Positions 37,682 through 47,767 of a stretch of 64,000 bases of DNA are shown one piece after another. Each line of letters begins with the position of its first letter. The first letter of the stretch is position 1. The DNA is from Yoonia rosea (GTDB lineage: Bacteria; Pseudomonadota; Alphaproteobacteria; Rhodobacterales; Rhodobacteraceae), in contig NZ_FTPR01000002.1 in the NCBI RefSeq assembly GCF_900156505.1, positions 1 through 64,000 of the forward strand. Direction: 5' to 3'. The translations under genes and the position numbers were made by a program. The notes under the pieces are model-generated. The model saw nothing but the letters and a program-made list of their open reading frames with translations. It had not been told where the DNA came from and ran no database searches.

Positions 37682-40600
37682 CTATTCAGCAGCTTCCTTA
37701 TATTGGGTCGCAGCACCCACCGGTCGTTCCAAATAGCGGCGGATACGGGCGGCCAGAACGCGCACATTAGGTTCCAGGACCATACTGTCATGGTCACCGG
37801 GCACCTCGAAAACATCCAAGCCCGGTACAAATTGGGTCCAGTCATTGTCGGGATAAAGATAGGTGCGCTCGGAACTGATCAGGCGATCGCCAACGGTCCA
37901 TTTCGGCACCAAAGGCGGGCGGAACAGAGCCATCGTCCCATCCCAAGGTTTGACATGATAGGCACCAACACTTTCCAGAAACGCATCCTGAATCGCCAGA
38001 TTGTGAAATTGCTGGCCTTCCTCAGCGGTTTCTTCGCGGCCCTTTCGTTTGGCGATCTCCCATGCGATCCGCGACTTGAACCAGTCCACCAGATACATCG
38101 GACCACCGCGCTGAATGTCCTGCAATTTCGTGCGCAATCGATCACCGCGATCCATGGTCGGGCGGACCGGCAAAGGCGTATCCAGCAACACAAGTGCGGC
38201 AACCTCTTCACCTTGCGCGCGCAGTTGATGGGCAATCTCATAGGCCGTAATGCCGCCACCGGAAAAGCCACCCAGATAATAGGGGCCGTGCGGCTGGACC
38301 TGCCGCATCTCGGCAATGTAATCAGCGGCGGCGGCCTCAATCGTGCGGTGGGGATCTTCATCGCCCAAAAGGCCGCGAGCCTGCAAACCATAGAACGGAC
38401 GGTCGTTGCCAATCAGATGCGCCAGATGGCGCAGGTTCAGCACGTTGCCGAACATGCCCGCCACAAGGAAGAAGGGCGGTTTGCGCCCGCCTTCGCCCTG
38501 ATGCATTGGCACCAGATGGGTGAAACGGCGGGTGGGCGCTTTGGGGGCGCCGGTCGGTGCATCCTCGCCTTCGACGGCAACGCCACGCGCGGCAATCAGG
38601 GCCGCGCATTTGCGGATTGTCGGGGCCTCGAACAGCACCGAAATCGGGAAATCGACGGCAAACGCCTTGCGGATTTGCGCAAAGAGCCGGACCGCAATCA
38701 AGGAGTGCCCGCCCAGATCAAAGAAACTGTCCTCAGCGCCGATCTGATCGACGCCCAGCAGGTCCTGCCAGAACCCCGCCAGCCGCTCTTCGATCGGGCC
38801 TTCGGGTTCCACAAAATCGCTATCCAGTTGCGGGCGCGAGAATTTCTGCCCGTCTTCGGCATCATCTTCATCGCTCTGGCCCGCCTGCGCAATCAGCGCC
38901 TCCAGATCAAGCGACGACAGGATCACCTGTTGATGCGGGCTGATGAGCGCGCGCAAGAAGAGGTCCGCCCCTTCTTCGGCACGGATGCCTTGCGACAGGT
39001 TATGGCGCAGCCGTTCTTCGGCAGGCGACAAGGGGCGCGCGATATCATCCTGCCCTACCGTTGCAGGGGCTGGCTCCTGCGCGCCAAACCCCGTCATCTC
39101 AGCCATCTGGCGGATCGTAAATCCGGTGATATCCACACAGACCGTCCCATCCGGTGCGGCCAGCGTGACATCAAAACTGGCGATGTCGCTGTCTGATGTG
39201 TTGTCGCGCGCGTTGCGCACCCAGCTGACCACCTGTGCGGGCAGCGGGGCATAGACCTTGACCGACCGATAGGACACCGGCACCCAAAGGTGCTGCGCGG
39301 TGTACCCTTTGATCAGCTTCATGGCCCAGCCCGTGGCCAGATCCATCATGCCGGGATGCAGCAGGTACCCCGTATCGGCATCACCCGCCGCGGCCTGCGG
39401 CAGCGCCAGCGTGGCAAGCCCTTCACCATCGCCAAGGGCGGTGGATTGCAGGACGCGCCAGCGCGGCCCGAATTTCAGATGCGCCTCTTGCGGTGACGCA
39501 ATCCAGCCCAGATCACCCGCCTCAATCGGTGCCGCACAGCGCGCGGCGATGGCGGCAATATCTAGCGGCGCGGGCGCACCCATTGGTAATATCTGCAAAC
39601 TGGCCTGTGCGTTCTGGGTAAAGGCCCCGTCTGTGCCGCTTTCCACCAAAAACTCATAGCCCGCATCACTGCGCGGCAAGGTCAGGCGCAGGTCCACCGA
39701 TCCCGTATCGCCAACGGCAAAGGGGCGCAGGAAATAAAGATCACGGATTTCAAAGGCCGCCGTTTCACCCATGCTTTGAAGCGCCTCTGCCGCCATTTCC
39801 AGATAGCCGGTCCCGGGGACAAGCGCATCACCCGCCTTGGTGCGGTGCTCATCTAGAAACCAGCGGTCGGCCACGGTGTATGTCGCGGTAAAGACACGCG
39901 CGCCCGCACGGTCAAACGTCGCGTGATCCAGCATTGGTGCGCTGACATCGGTCACTTCGGCGGGGGCGGCGGCGCCTGTGCGTTCTTCCATCGCATCGGC
40001 CGCCATGCCCACATCGGCCCAGATACCCCAGTTGATCGCACGCACCACCGTCGTACCGCCGCTGCGCGATTTGGCATAGGCATTCAGGTATTCGTTCGCC
40101 GCCACATAATCGACCTGCCCGATTGGGGCGGTCGCAGTCGAGCTTGAGGCGAACAACACCAGCCAATCCAGATCGCCGTCGGGAAAGACCTCGTCCAGCA
40201 CTTGGGTGCCGTGGATTTTGGGGGCGAAGACGTCTTCGATGCTAGTCACATCCTTGGCCATGATCGGCGCGTCATCAATATGGCCCGCGGCATGGATCAC
40301 CCCGTTGATCGGCCCGAAAGCGGCCTCAACCGTTGCGCGGGCGTAGCGGATATCTTCCACATTGCTGACATCTGCGGCGACCGAGAGGATCTCACCGCCC
40401 AGCGCCTCAAGCGCCTGCACCGCCCTGATGCGCCGCGCCAGTGATGCGGTCGGCGGAGTATTCTTCAGCGTCGTCTCCCACGCCTCACGCGGCGGCAAAC
40501 CACTGCGCGACAACAGCGCAATCCGCGCGCCGCAGCGTTTGATCAGCGCCTCGGCCAGCGTCAGGCCGATGCCACCAAAACCACCGGTGATCAGATAGAC

Positions 40601-43600
40601 ACCTTTGTCTTCCAACACAGGCAAGGGGCCATCATCAGGCAATTCCATCAGCGCTGCAGGTTTATAGGTGAGCGCAAACCGCTTCCCCCCGCGCACCAAT
40701 GCGGTGCCATTGCCCGGATCGGCCAGCGCATCCTCAAGGATATGGCCCACCAAACGGTCGCTATCGGCCTTGGCCAGCCGGCGCTTCTTGCGCGTCTCAG
40801 GCTGGGGCAGTTCAAGATCAAGCGTCGCAACCGTCAGATGCGGAAATTCACGCGGGATGACACGTGCAGGCCCTGCAAGCGTGGCTTTTTCGGGGTGCGG
40901 CAGGGCCTCGCCCTTGTGCTGGGCGGCGCCGTTGGAGAGCACAGTCATGTGGATGTCGCCCGGCAGGTCTTCGCCCCCAATCGCTTGGGCAAGGAAGAAC
41001 AGGCTATAGAACCCCTGTTCCTGCACGCGGTGGAAAAAGCTTGAACCGGGGCGGAAACTCTCATCCGCCGTAATCATCCAGCCATGCAAAATACGGGTCG
41101 GGATCAAATCGCGGGTGTTGAGGTCTGCTATCAGCAGATCATAGCCTTCACGCCCACGCTCAGGCGCAAGGAAATATCCCCCCTCACCATCCCGCGCGAA
41201 GGTATCACCAGGCCGCACCGTGATCACATCATGCCCCGCGTCGCGCAACCGGTCTGCGGCGGCGGCGGTCAGTCCCGCATCATCAGCAAAGACCAACCAA
41301 GTCTGCTTGTCCGCTTCGGACAGATCACCGGTCACATCCACATCGCATGCCGCATAACGCGGCAGCCATGCAGGCCGATAACCCCATTCATCGGGCGGTG
41401 TGTTGCGGGTCAGCCATTCGCTGGCCTGATCTGCCGTCACTGTGCCGGGTTCGATAAAATAGGCGGCGTGCTGGAACGCGTAAGTCGGCAGCGGCACACG
41501 CAAACGCCGCGCTTCGCCCCAGATCTGGCCCCAGTCAAAGGTGCCGCCCACGGCCCAGACACGGCCCAGCATCGCCATGAAATACGCATCATCGGCAATA
41601 TTGTCGTTAGGGTGACGCAGGCTGGAAATCACCTGGTTCGCAGTGACTTTCCCGTGCTGGCCCGCGAGCGATGACATCGCCTTGCCGGGACCGACTTCGA
41701 TAAAGACGCGGTCGTCTTTTTCCGCCAACGTGGTCAGGCAATCGGCAAAGCGGACCGTACCGCGCAAATGGCCGACCCAATATTCGGGGTCCTGCGCCTG
41801 TGCGTCAGTGATCAGTTGGCCTGTTCGGTTAGATGTGAACGGAATTTTCGGGGCGTGTAGCTCAATCGACCGCAGATAATCGCCGAAATCCTTCAGGATC
41901 GGGTCAAGCATCCGCGAATGTGCGGCGATATCAATCGGAATGCGCTGGCAGTCGATATCCTTGGCCTTCAGCCGCGCTTCAAGATCATCCAGCGCGGATT
42001 GCGCGCCTGTTGCGACACTCAGTTGCGGGGCGTTCACAGCGCCCAAATCCAGTTCATCGCCCAGAAACGGTTCCAGCTGATCCGCAGGCAGCGCAATCGA
42101 CAGCATGCCCCCCGCAGGGACGGTATCAAAGAGCTTGCCACGCAAATGAACCAGTCCGATGCAGTCCTCGAAAGACATGACACCGGCGACACAGGCGGCG
42201 ATGTTCTCACCCATCGAATGACCTGTCAGGGCGGCAGGCTGCACACCCCAGCTCATCCAGAGTTGCGCCAGCGCATATTCCACGATCATGATCAGCGGCA
42301 ATTGCACGGACGGCTGCGTCAGCTTCGCATCAGCGGCGGCTTCCTGCCCTGGTTCGGGCAGCCAAAGCGCGCGGATGTCGTAATCCAGCTTGGGTTGCAG
42401 GATGGCCAGACCCTGATCCATCCATTCCGCAAAGACAGGCTCGGTCTCGTAGAGGTCCCGCGCCATGCCGGCGTATTGTGCGCCACCACCGGGGAACATG
42501 AAGACATAATCGGGGTCTTCACCCACGACCGTATGACTGAACGCGCGGCGGGGGTCGTTTGCTTCAAGCCGGGCTGCGGCGTCTTCATGGGTCTCGGCCA
42601 CGATCACGCGGCGGCGCTCAAAGGCGCGACGGCCCTTTTGCAGGGTCCACGCGACATCGGCGAGAGGCTGGTCAGGGTTTGCGCGCAGGTGTGCGGCCAA
42701 AGCGGCACAGTTGGCATCAAGGGCAGCCTTGTTGCGCCCCGAGACTGTCAGGATTTGAAACGGCCAATCCGACGCATCTGATGGCGGCAGCTCTGGCGCT
42801 TCCTGCAACACGACATGGGCGTTGGTCCCCCCAACCCCCAGTGAATTCACACCGGCGCGCCTTGGCCCTTTATGGCTGACCCAATCGGTCAGCGTATCGT
42901 TCACCCGAAAAGGCGAGGTTTCGAAATCAATCGCAGGATTTGGCTTTTCATAGCCCAGAGAAGCAGGGATCTGTTTGTGATGCAGCGCGAGCGAGGTCTT
43001 GATCAGACTGGCCACGCCCGCCGCTGTATCCAGATGCCCGATGTTGGTCTTGACCGACCCGATCCGGCAGAACCCCACCTCGTCCGTGGTTTCCTGAAAC
43101 GCCTGCGTCAGTGCGGCCACCTCAATCGGGTCGCCCAGATAGGTGCCGGTGCCGTGGCATTCGATATAGTCGATGGTGTCCGCAGGCGTTTCGGCAATCA
43201 TCTGCGCTTCGGCAATCGCCTCGGCCTGGCCGTCTACTGACGGCGCAAGATAACCGGCCTTGGCTGCGCCATCGTTGTTGATCGCCGATCCCTTGATCAC
43301 TGCCCAGATATGATCGCCATCGGCAATCGCATCCTTCAGACGGCGCAGAACAACAACGCCGGCACCTGACCCGAAAACCGTGCCTTGGGCGCGATGGTCA
43401 AAAGCGTGGCAATGGCCGTCAGGCGACAGCACCTCACCCTCTTTGTAGATGTACCCACGGTCCTGTGGCAGCTCAATCGTGACCCCGCCCGCCAGCGCCA
43501 TGTCACATTCACCCGACAGCAATGCCTGCGTGGCATAATGGGTGGCCACCAAAGAGGTGGAACAGGCGGTCTGCACGTTCACACTCGGACCCTTGAGGTC

Positions 43601-44131
43601 AAAAATATGGCTCAGGCGCGTGGACAGGAAATCCTTGTCGTTGCCGGTGTGGCGCAGCAGGAACATGCCCACGTTGTCGACCAGTTTGGGGTTCGAGCAG
43701 ATGTTGAAATAGAAATAGCTGCCCATACCGCAGCCGGCAAAAACACCAATCGGGCCTTTCGCGTTTTCCGGCATATGGCCCGCGTTTTCCATCGCCTCCC
43801 ATGCGACCTCAAGAAAACGGCGGTGCTGCGGGTCCATGATGGCGGCTTCTTTGGCGGAGAGGCCAAAAAATTCTGTGTCAAAGTCCTGATAGCCCGCCAG
43901 CGGGGCCGCAGCTGGCACGTAATCAGGCCGGTTCAGGCGATGCGCGGCCTCGCCCGCCGCCAGCAATTCTTCTTTGCTGTAATGGCGGATCGATTCGATC
44001 CCGTTCCTGAGGTTTTCCCAATAGGCCGCAACCGTATCTGCCCCCGGTAAATGCGCAGCCATGCCGACAATGGCGATGTCGGTTTCGGCGAAATTGATAT
44101 CATCTCGTGATGGGGGCAACACAACTACCAA
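37682..44131 (-). CDS. Type I polyketide synthase, KS-AT-KR-DH-ACP-TE
   Basis: The 2149-residue module has KS at 15-445 (Cys190 in VQTACSTSL, His326 in ECHGTGT, His366 in KTNIGHLDTA), AT at 543-860 (Ser639 in GHSMGEN), KR at 1175-1375 (GGFGGIGLTLAEAL; Tyr1342 and Asn1346), DH at 1415-1675 (His1429; Asp1597 in HPGMMD), ACP with Ser1810 in DLGGHSLI, and a thioesterase at 1885-2130 (Ser1957 in GFSGGG, His2114 in PGDHDS). No enoyl reductase was seen. The DH motif has one extra residue between His and Gly. It carries out one extension with ketoreduction and probable dehydration, then release. The start is probably TTG at 44131 (GAGG close before it); a GTG at 44122 is possible. Confidence 0.93.
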   Translation of the reverse strand: MVVVLPPSRDDINFAETDIAIVGMAAHLPGADTVAAYWENLRNGIESIRHYSKEELLAAGEAAHRLNRPDYVPAAAPLAGYQDFDTEFFGLSAKEAAIMDPQHRRFLEVAWEAMENAGHMPENAKGPIGVFAGCGMGSYFYFNICSNPKLVDNVGMFLLRHTGNDKDFLSTRLSHIFDLKGPSVNVQTACSTSLVATHYATQALLSGECDMALAGGVTIELPQDRGYIYKEGEVLSPDGHCHAFDHRAQGTVFGSGAGVVVLRRLKDAIADGDHIWAVIKGSAINNDGAAKAGYLAPSVDGQAEAIAEAQMIAETPADTIDYIECHGTGTYLGDPIEVAALTQAFQETTDEVGFCRIGSVKTNIGHLDTAAGVASLIKTSLALHHKQIPASLGYEKPNPAIDFETSPFRVNDTLTDWVSHKGPRRAGVNSLGVGGTNAHVVLQEAPELPPSDASDWPFQILTVSGRNKAALDANCAALAAHLRANPDQPLADVAWTLQKGRRAFERRRVIVAETHEDAAARLEANDPRRAFSHTVVGEDPDYVFMFPGGGAQYAGMARDLYETEPVFAEWMDQGLAILQPKLDYDIRALWLPEPGQEAAADAKLTQPSVQLPLIMIVEYALAQLWMSWGVQPAALTGHSMGENIAACVAGVMSFEDCIGLVHLRGKLFDTVPAGGMLSIALPADQLEPFLGDELDLGAVNAPQLSVATGAQSALDDLEARLKAKDIDCQRIPIDIAAHSRMLDPILKDFGDYLRSIELHAPKIPFTSNRTGQLITDAQAQDPEYWVGHLRGTVRFADCLTTLAEKDDRVFIEVGPGKAMSSLAGQHGKVTANQVISSLRHPNDNIADDAYFMAMLGRVWAVGGTFDWGQIWGEARRLRVPLPTYAFQHAAYFIEPGTVTADQASEWLTRNTPPDEWGYRPAWLPRYAACDVDVTGDLSEADKQTWLVFADDAGLTAAAADRLRDAGHDVITVRPGDTFARDGEGGYFLAPERGREGYDLLIADLNTRDLIPTRILHGWMITADESFRPGSSFFHRVQEQGFYSLFFLAQAIGGEDLPGDIHMTVLSNGAAQHKGEALPHPEKATLAGPARVIPREFPHLTVATLDLELPQPETRKKRRLAKADSDRLVGHILEDALADPGNGTALVRGGKRFALTYKPAALMELPDDGPLPVLEDKGVYLITGGFGGIGLTLAEALIKRCGARIALLSRSGLPPREAWETTLKNTPPTASLARRIRAVQALEALGGEILSVAADVSNVEDIRYARATVEAAFGPINGVIHAAGHIDDAPIMAKDVTSIEDVFAPKIHGTQVLDEVFPDGDLDWLVLFASSSTATAPIGQVDYVAANEYLNAYAKSRSGGTTVVRAINWGIWADVGMAADAMEERTGAAAPAEVTDVSAPMLDHATFDRAGARVFTATYTVADRWFLDEHRTKAGDALVPGTGYLEMAAEALQSMGETAAFEIRDLYFLRPFAVGDTGSVDLRLTLPRSDAGYEFLVESGTDGAFTQNAQASLQILPMGAPAPLDIAAIAARCAAPIEAGDLGWIASPQEAHLKFGPRWRVLQSTALGDGEGLATLALPQAAAGDADTGYLLHPGMMDLATGWAMKLIKGYTAQHLWVPVSYRSVKVYAPLPAQVVSWVRNARDNTSDSDIASFDVTLAAPDGTVCVDITGFTIRQMAEMTGFGAQEPAPATVGQDDIARPLSPAEERLRHNLSQGIRAEEGADLFLRALISPHQQVILSSLDLEALIAQAGQSDEDDAEDGQKFSRPQLDSDFVEPEGPIEERLAGFWQDLLGVDQIGAEDSFFDLGGHSLIAVRLFAQIRKAFAVDFPISVLFEAPTIRKCAALIAARGVAVEGEDAPTGAPKAPTRRFTHLVPMHQGEGGRKPPFFLVAGMFGNVLNLRHLAHLIGNDRPFYGLQARGLLGDEDPHRTIEAAAADYIAEMRQVQPHGPYYLGGFSGGGITAYEIAHQLRAQGEEVAALVLLDTPLPVRPTMDRGDRLRTKLQDIQRGGPMYLVDWFKSRIAWEIAKRKGREETAEEGQQFHNLAIQDAFLESVGAYHVKPWDGTMALFRPPLVPKWTVGDRLISSERTYLYPDNDWTQFVPGLDVFEVPGDHDSMVLEPNVRVLAARIRRYLERPVGAATQYKEAAE

Positions 44132-44244
44132 ACAGCCTCATGAACAGAAGCAATACAAATACTAGCAATAATAGTTCAAATTATGTCAGTTTTCTTGATG
44201 TCACAAGAAGGTTTACCTTTCCCTCCTTGTCGCCCAACAGCCTT

Positions 44245-45093
44245 TCAGTTCCTGCCACGGCGCCAGACATCCCTGCCATCCCCGAGACTGCGTTTCGCCC
44301 GGATTGTGCTCACCACATAAACCAGGACAAAGACGGCTGACGAAAACGGCGTACGGAGCAGCAGAGGAATGTTGCTTCCCGATGCGTTGATCTCGCTGTC
44401 GTTGGCCAACAATGCGGGGTATTTTTCGGCAAGTTCAAGGTTGCCCTCACGCCATCGGTGGCGGACGTTGACCAAATTGCCAAACCCTTCCGGAAGTGGC
44501 CAATCATGGGTCTCGCGGGTCTTGCGCCGTTCCTGCGGGGCAAATTGAAGCCGCACAAAACGGTCATCGGCAATAATCGCAGGAAAAGCGCCCCACCGCG
44601 CACGGCCCTTGGCGTTTACCGCATAAAGCCCGATGCCCGGCACACCGTCCCGCACGAAAGGCATCTGCGTCCAGACCTTGGCATAGGCCCGTGTGATCAG
44701 GCTTTGCGCGCGCTGGATGCGGACGGTCCCACTGGCGTAGACGGGTGCATCATTGGACAAAATCTCTGCCATTTCGGCAAGCATTCTGCGCCCGATAATC
44801 ACGTCGGCATCAAGGAAAATCCGGTTGCCATAGGAGGCCACAACCTCGGCCTCGTTCAAGGCGTTCATCTTGTTGCCCCGCGCAATATCCAGCACGACAA
44901 GATCAAAACCTACAGCCTTCAGTGCAGGTTCTTTTTGCCGCGCAAGCGTAACGGTCCGATCACTGCACCCGTTCGCTGCGACGATCACCTGAACGCCATG
45001 GTTGGGCGGCAGATCACGCTGCGCGATCACCGCATCCAGACACCCGGGGATGTGGTTTTCTTCATTGTGACTGGGGATAATGACAGTGAGCAA
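44245..45093 (-). CDS. Glycosyltransferase, family 2
   Basis: The 282-residue GT-A transferase has LTVIIPSHNEENHIPGCLDAV, VIVAANGCSDRTV and the metal site IFLDADVIIG. A C-terminal hydrophobic stretch (PFSSAVFVLVYVVSTI) suggests membrane association. It starts with TTG at 45093, supported by AAAGGG six bases upstream. It precedes the PKS in the same direction with 113 bases between. Confidence 0.87.
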   Translation of the reverse strand: MLTVIIPSHNEENHIPGCLDAVIAQRDLPPNHGVQVIVAANGCSDRTVTLARQKEPALKAVGFDLVVLDIARGNKMNALNEAEVVASYGNRIFLDADVIIGRRMLAEMAEILSNDAPVYASGTVRIQRAQSLITRAYAKVWTQMPFVRDGVPGIGLYAVNAKGRARWGAFPAIIADDRFVRLQFAPQERRKTRETHDWPLPEGFGNLVNVRHRWREGNLELAEKYPALLANDSEINASGSNIPLLLRTPFSSAVFVLVYVVSTIRAKRSLGDGRDVWRRGRN

Positions 45094-45123
45094 GGATGAC
45101 CCTTTGACAAGCTGCAGTACGCC

Positions 45124-45972
45124 TCACTCGGACAGAACTTTCCACACAAGATCCTGCATATATCGTGCCTGTTCCGGCGTCACACCATCGAGGTTTTGCA
45201 AACCTCGTGGGTCACGGCCATAGATCACCGCAAAATGCGCCAGCGCGATAAAATAGTCCCCCAAGTCGTTCAGGTGAATTGTGTCCGCGAAGAGATCAGA
45301 AATATCTGTCAACCCGGGCGCAGTACCCGCAGCAATGTCATCATAGATTGCGGCCATCAACAAAGGCCCCGGGATCATACGCATTTCAGGCGAACCTTCG
45401 GGGCGGTTTTCGTTGACGTAGGTGCGCATTTCTTCCCAGCGCGCCATTTCCAGGTCCAGTCTTTGGCGGAAGGGAATATTACCTTCCGAGTCCTTATGCG
45501 GGTTGTCGAAATCGGGGCCGCTCTCGATATCAACCCAAGTGGCGTAAAGGATGGTTTCTGCGCCATTCCCACCATTGCCATTGGTCCATGCATTTTCGAA
45601 CCAAAGCAGCGATTGCTCGAGTGAATTGTGATAAGGCATTGTATTCGATAAAGAGGCGCGCTCGGTCAAAACGAGCGTATCATAGTCTGCAATATCATGG
45701 CGCGCGTCAGGCGCATCAAAGCCTGGCGCCTCGCGCCAACGTATTTCCATCGGGCTACCGGGGATAGTCGATTTATCCATCACGACAGACGGATTTCCCG
45801 CCAACTTCACAAGTGTTGCAAGCGGCGGCAGGACCCCGTCCGTAAGACTATGGCCTGACTGGATAACGCGCTGTGTAAGAGGTCTTTCCTGCGCTTGCGC
45901 CATCGCAGCCAACGTAACCATGAGCGCCATAACGATGCTTGTGATGAAAGACGGCTTTAATCTAAGCGACAT
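45124..45972 (-). CDS. Secreted SGNH-hydrolase-like protein, copy 2
   Basis: The 282-residue protein has a clear Sec signal peptide ending at AMAQAQ (about residue 28). The SGNH-type motifs are QSGHSLTDGV (Ser42) and FADTIHLNDLGDY (Asp230, His233). It is a distant paralogue of the protein at 30592, sharing VLTE, Y-x-TW and the C-terminal D-x-IH-x-ND block. It may be a periplasmic EPS-modifying esterase or acyltransferase. AGGAAG precedes the ATG. Confidence 0.72.
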   Translation of the reverse strand: MSLRLKPSFITSIVMALMVTLAAMAQAQERPLTQRVIQSGHSLTDGVLPPLATLVKLAGNPSVVMDKSTIPGSPMEIRWREAPGFDAPDARHDIADYDTLVLTERASLSNTMPYHNSLEQSLLWFENAWTNGNGGNGAETILYATWVDIESGPDFDNPHKDSEGNIPFRQRLDLEMARWEEMRTYVNENRPEGSPEMRMIPGPLLMAAIYDDIAAGTAPGLTDISDLFADTIHLNDLGDYFIALAHFAVIYGRDPRGLQNLDGVTPEQARYMQDLVWKVLSE

Positions 45973-46122
45973 AACACTTCCTACTCTAAAACGAACCCAT
46001 TTCCGACGCAGCTGATCACGGATCGGATTGCTGGCCGTAAAACCTTTGATAATCCCGTATCACATTACTCCAGAATCATGGCGCAATTGAAGCGATTTCC
46101 CTGATCAACGGGCGCATACCCA

Positions 46123-47571
46123 TCAGCTTTGAAGATCTGCTGTCGTTTGACCCAGCGTCTGCTTTTGCGGGAACCGCGTATATCCGTAAGCTGAGCGGCT
46201 TGTTTGAAGGGGTTCATCCACAGCATCGGCCGTCTGCTTCAACTGGTCGAATTCAGCGAACCCCGCCAGTGCCCCGAAGCACAACAACCCAATGGGCGTC
46301 AACGTAGCGTTTGGAATCAGGTAAATGAGATTGCCCGCACAAATCAACGCCAATGCTATCGTTTCAGGAGGCATCTCCTTTCGGCGTGCCGTCGCAGACA
46401 TGAACAACAAGGGTGCGGCCAGCAGACCAAAGAAGCCGATATAGCCAATCCACCCCCATCCACCAAGCATGATGATCCAAAGCCCGTCGGTGACCACGAT
46501 ATTCGATCCGGTATCATCATATATCCGGTCGCGCCCCCAGCTCCCCCAGCCTGTAAGCGGCTTTTGCGCCACACGTTCGAGCAGGCGATCTTCATTATTG
46601 ATGCGAAAAATCAACGACCCGGCGCGATCCTCCGAAATGCTCCCAGCGGCTAAAATCATGCGATCAAGAGGAATGACCTGGGCCTGCCTGAGCGCGGGAT
46701 AAGTCACAACCGCCAGTGCAAGAAGGCTGACGAACAAAATCTGCATCTTTCTGTTGGCAACAAAAAATACAGCAAGGCACATCACCCCGATGGCAAAAGC
46801 GCCTAGGTTCTCGCTGAACATCAAAATGATAAAGATCCACGCCAGAGCCCAGAGCCATTTCGACTTCTTTTCTGCCTTCCAAAGCGCTGCCGCGGCCATC
46901 ACTGCCGAAAAGATGAAGAAGCCAACCCAGAGACCATGTTCCAAGAACACCATGGGGCGATAGCCATCGCGGATATGCTGCAAGAATGAATGCTGATGGT
47001 AGCCGTATACCCAATTGTGCAATTGCGGGCTCAATCGGAACTCAACCAACATCAAGAGAGAGTAAACCAAAGCTGACAGGACCAAAGCCTTACACAGGGC
47101 ACGATGCGTTTCAGGTGTGGCGAGATACTTGCGCGCCAAGAAGAACGGCGTCGCAAGGATAATGAGATCAAACAGCCGCCCAATCGCATCCCAAGGTCTC
47201 ATGGCCGGCAGTACAACCCGCCCATAGACAAGCCATTCAGCGTTATTAAGGACTGTCAGTACAATCCCGATCACAACTGCACCAAGCAGCGAAAACAAGA
47301 CAAACCGAAATTTGCGCCCTTCGACTTTAAGAACCGGCAACTGAACCGCGCTGCGGCTTCGGGCCCCAAACAAAAGCAGACCAGCGATAAGACCCGCTGA
47401 GATCGCGGACGTCTTGCTCAGATCCGGCAATCCGGGAAGCTCGATTGCAAAGGCTTCCGGCAAAAACAGGTAAGGAAATACTGTCGCTATCAATAACGCG
47501 GGAACAATCGCTCTCTGCGCAAAAAAGATCATGGCGATAAATAGCCAAGACACGAGAGCGAAAGCTGCCAT
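46123..47571 (-). CDS. Wzy-type O-antigen/EPS polymerase-like membrane protein
   Basis: The 482-residue protein has about 11 membrane helices, with a long periplasmic loop around residues 155-205 (YGYHQHSFLQHIRDGYRPMVFLEHGLWVG) and a further loop containing KPLTGWGSWGRDR. This layout fits the O-antigen ligase/polymerase (Wzy/WaaL) family, which polymerises repeat units on the periplasmic side. It is the only polymerase candidate in the locus. AGAGG precedes the ATG by 11 bases. Confidence 0.82.
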   Translation of the reverse strand: MAAFALVSWLFIAMIFFAQRAIVPALLIATVFPYLFLPEAFAIELPGLPDLSKTSAISAGLIAGLLLFGARSRSAVQLPVLKVEGRKFRFVLFSLLGAVVIGIVLTVLNNAEWLVYGRVVLPAMRPWDAIGRLFDLIILATPFFLARKYLATPETHRALCKALVLSALVYSLLMLVEFRLSPQLHNWVYGYHQHSFLQHIRDGYRPMVFLEHGLWVGFFIFSAVMAAAALWKAEKKSKWLWALAWIFIILMFSENLGAFAIGVMCLAVFFVANRKMQILFVSLLALAVVTYPALRQAQVIPLDRMILAAGSISEDRAGSLIFRINNEDRLLERVAQKPLTGWGSWGRDRIYDDTGSNIVVTDGLWIIMLGGWGWIGYIGFFGLLAAPLLFMSATARRKEMPPETIALALICAGNLIYLIPNATLTPIGLLCFGALAGFAEFDQLKQTADAVDEPLQTSRSAYGYTRFPQKQTLGQTTADLQS

Positions 47572-47767
47572 ATCTGGTGCACCTCTCTTGTGATGATAGG
47601 TCGCAATTCGTTTGAAAGTTCATATCACACTTATGGGCTTTGCCAAGTTTCGCAAAACGACGGTCATTCCCCCTCGAATGCCGATACGTCTTTCTTGCAC
47701 TCAAGGATCAGAACCCATCAGGTTGATAGCGCAGTCGCGCCAGCGTCACACGAGCGCGTGACACACC

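Noticed and set aside
30592..44131. Interpretation of the NRPS/PKS as a siderophore cluster
   Set aside because: The monooxygenase-containing NRPS type is known from siderophore-like clusters, but no TonB receptor, ABC transporter, esterase of the siderophore type or Fur box was seen here. Not excluded, only less likely.
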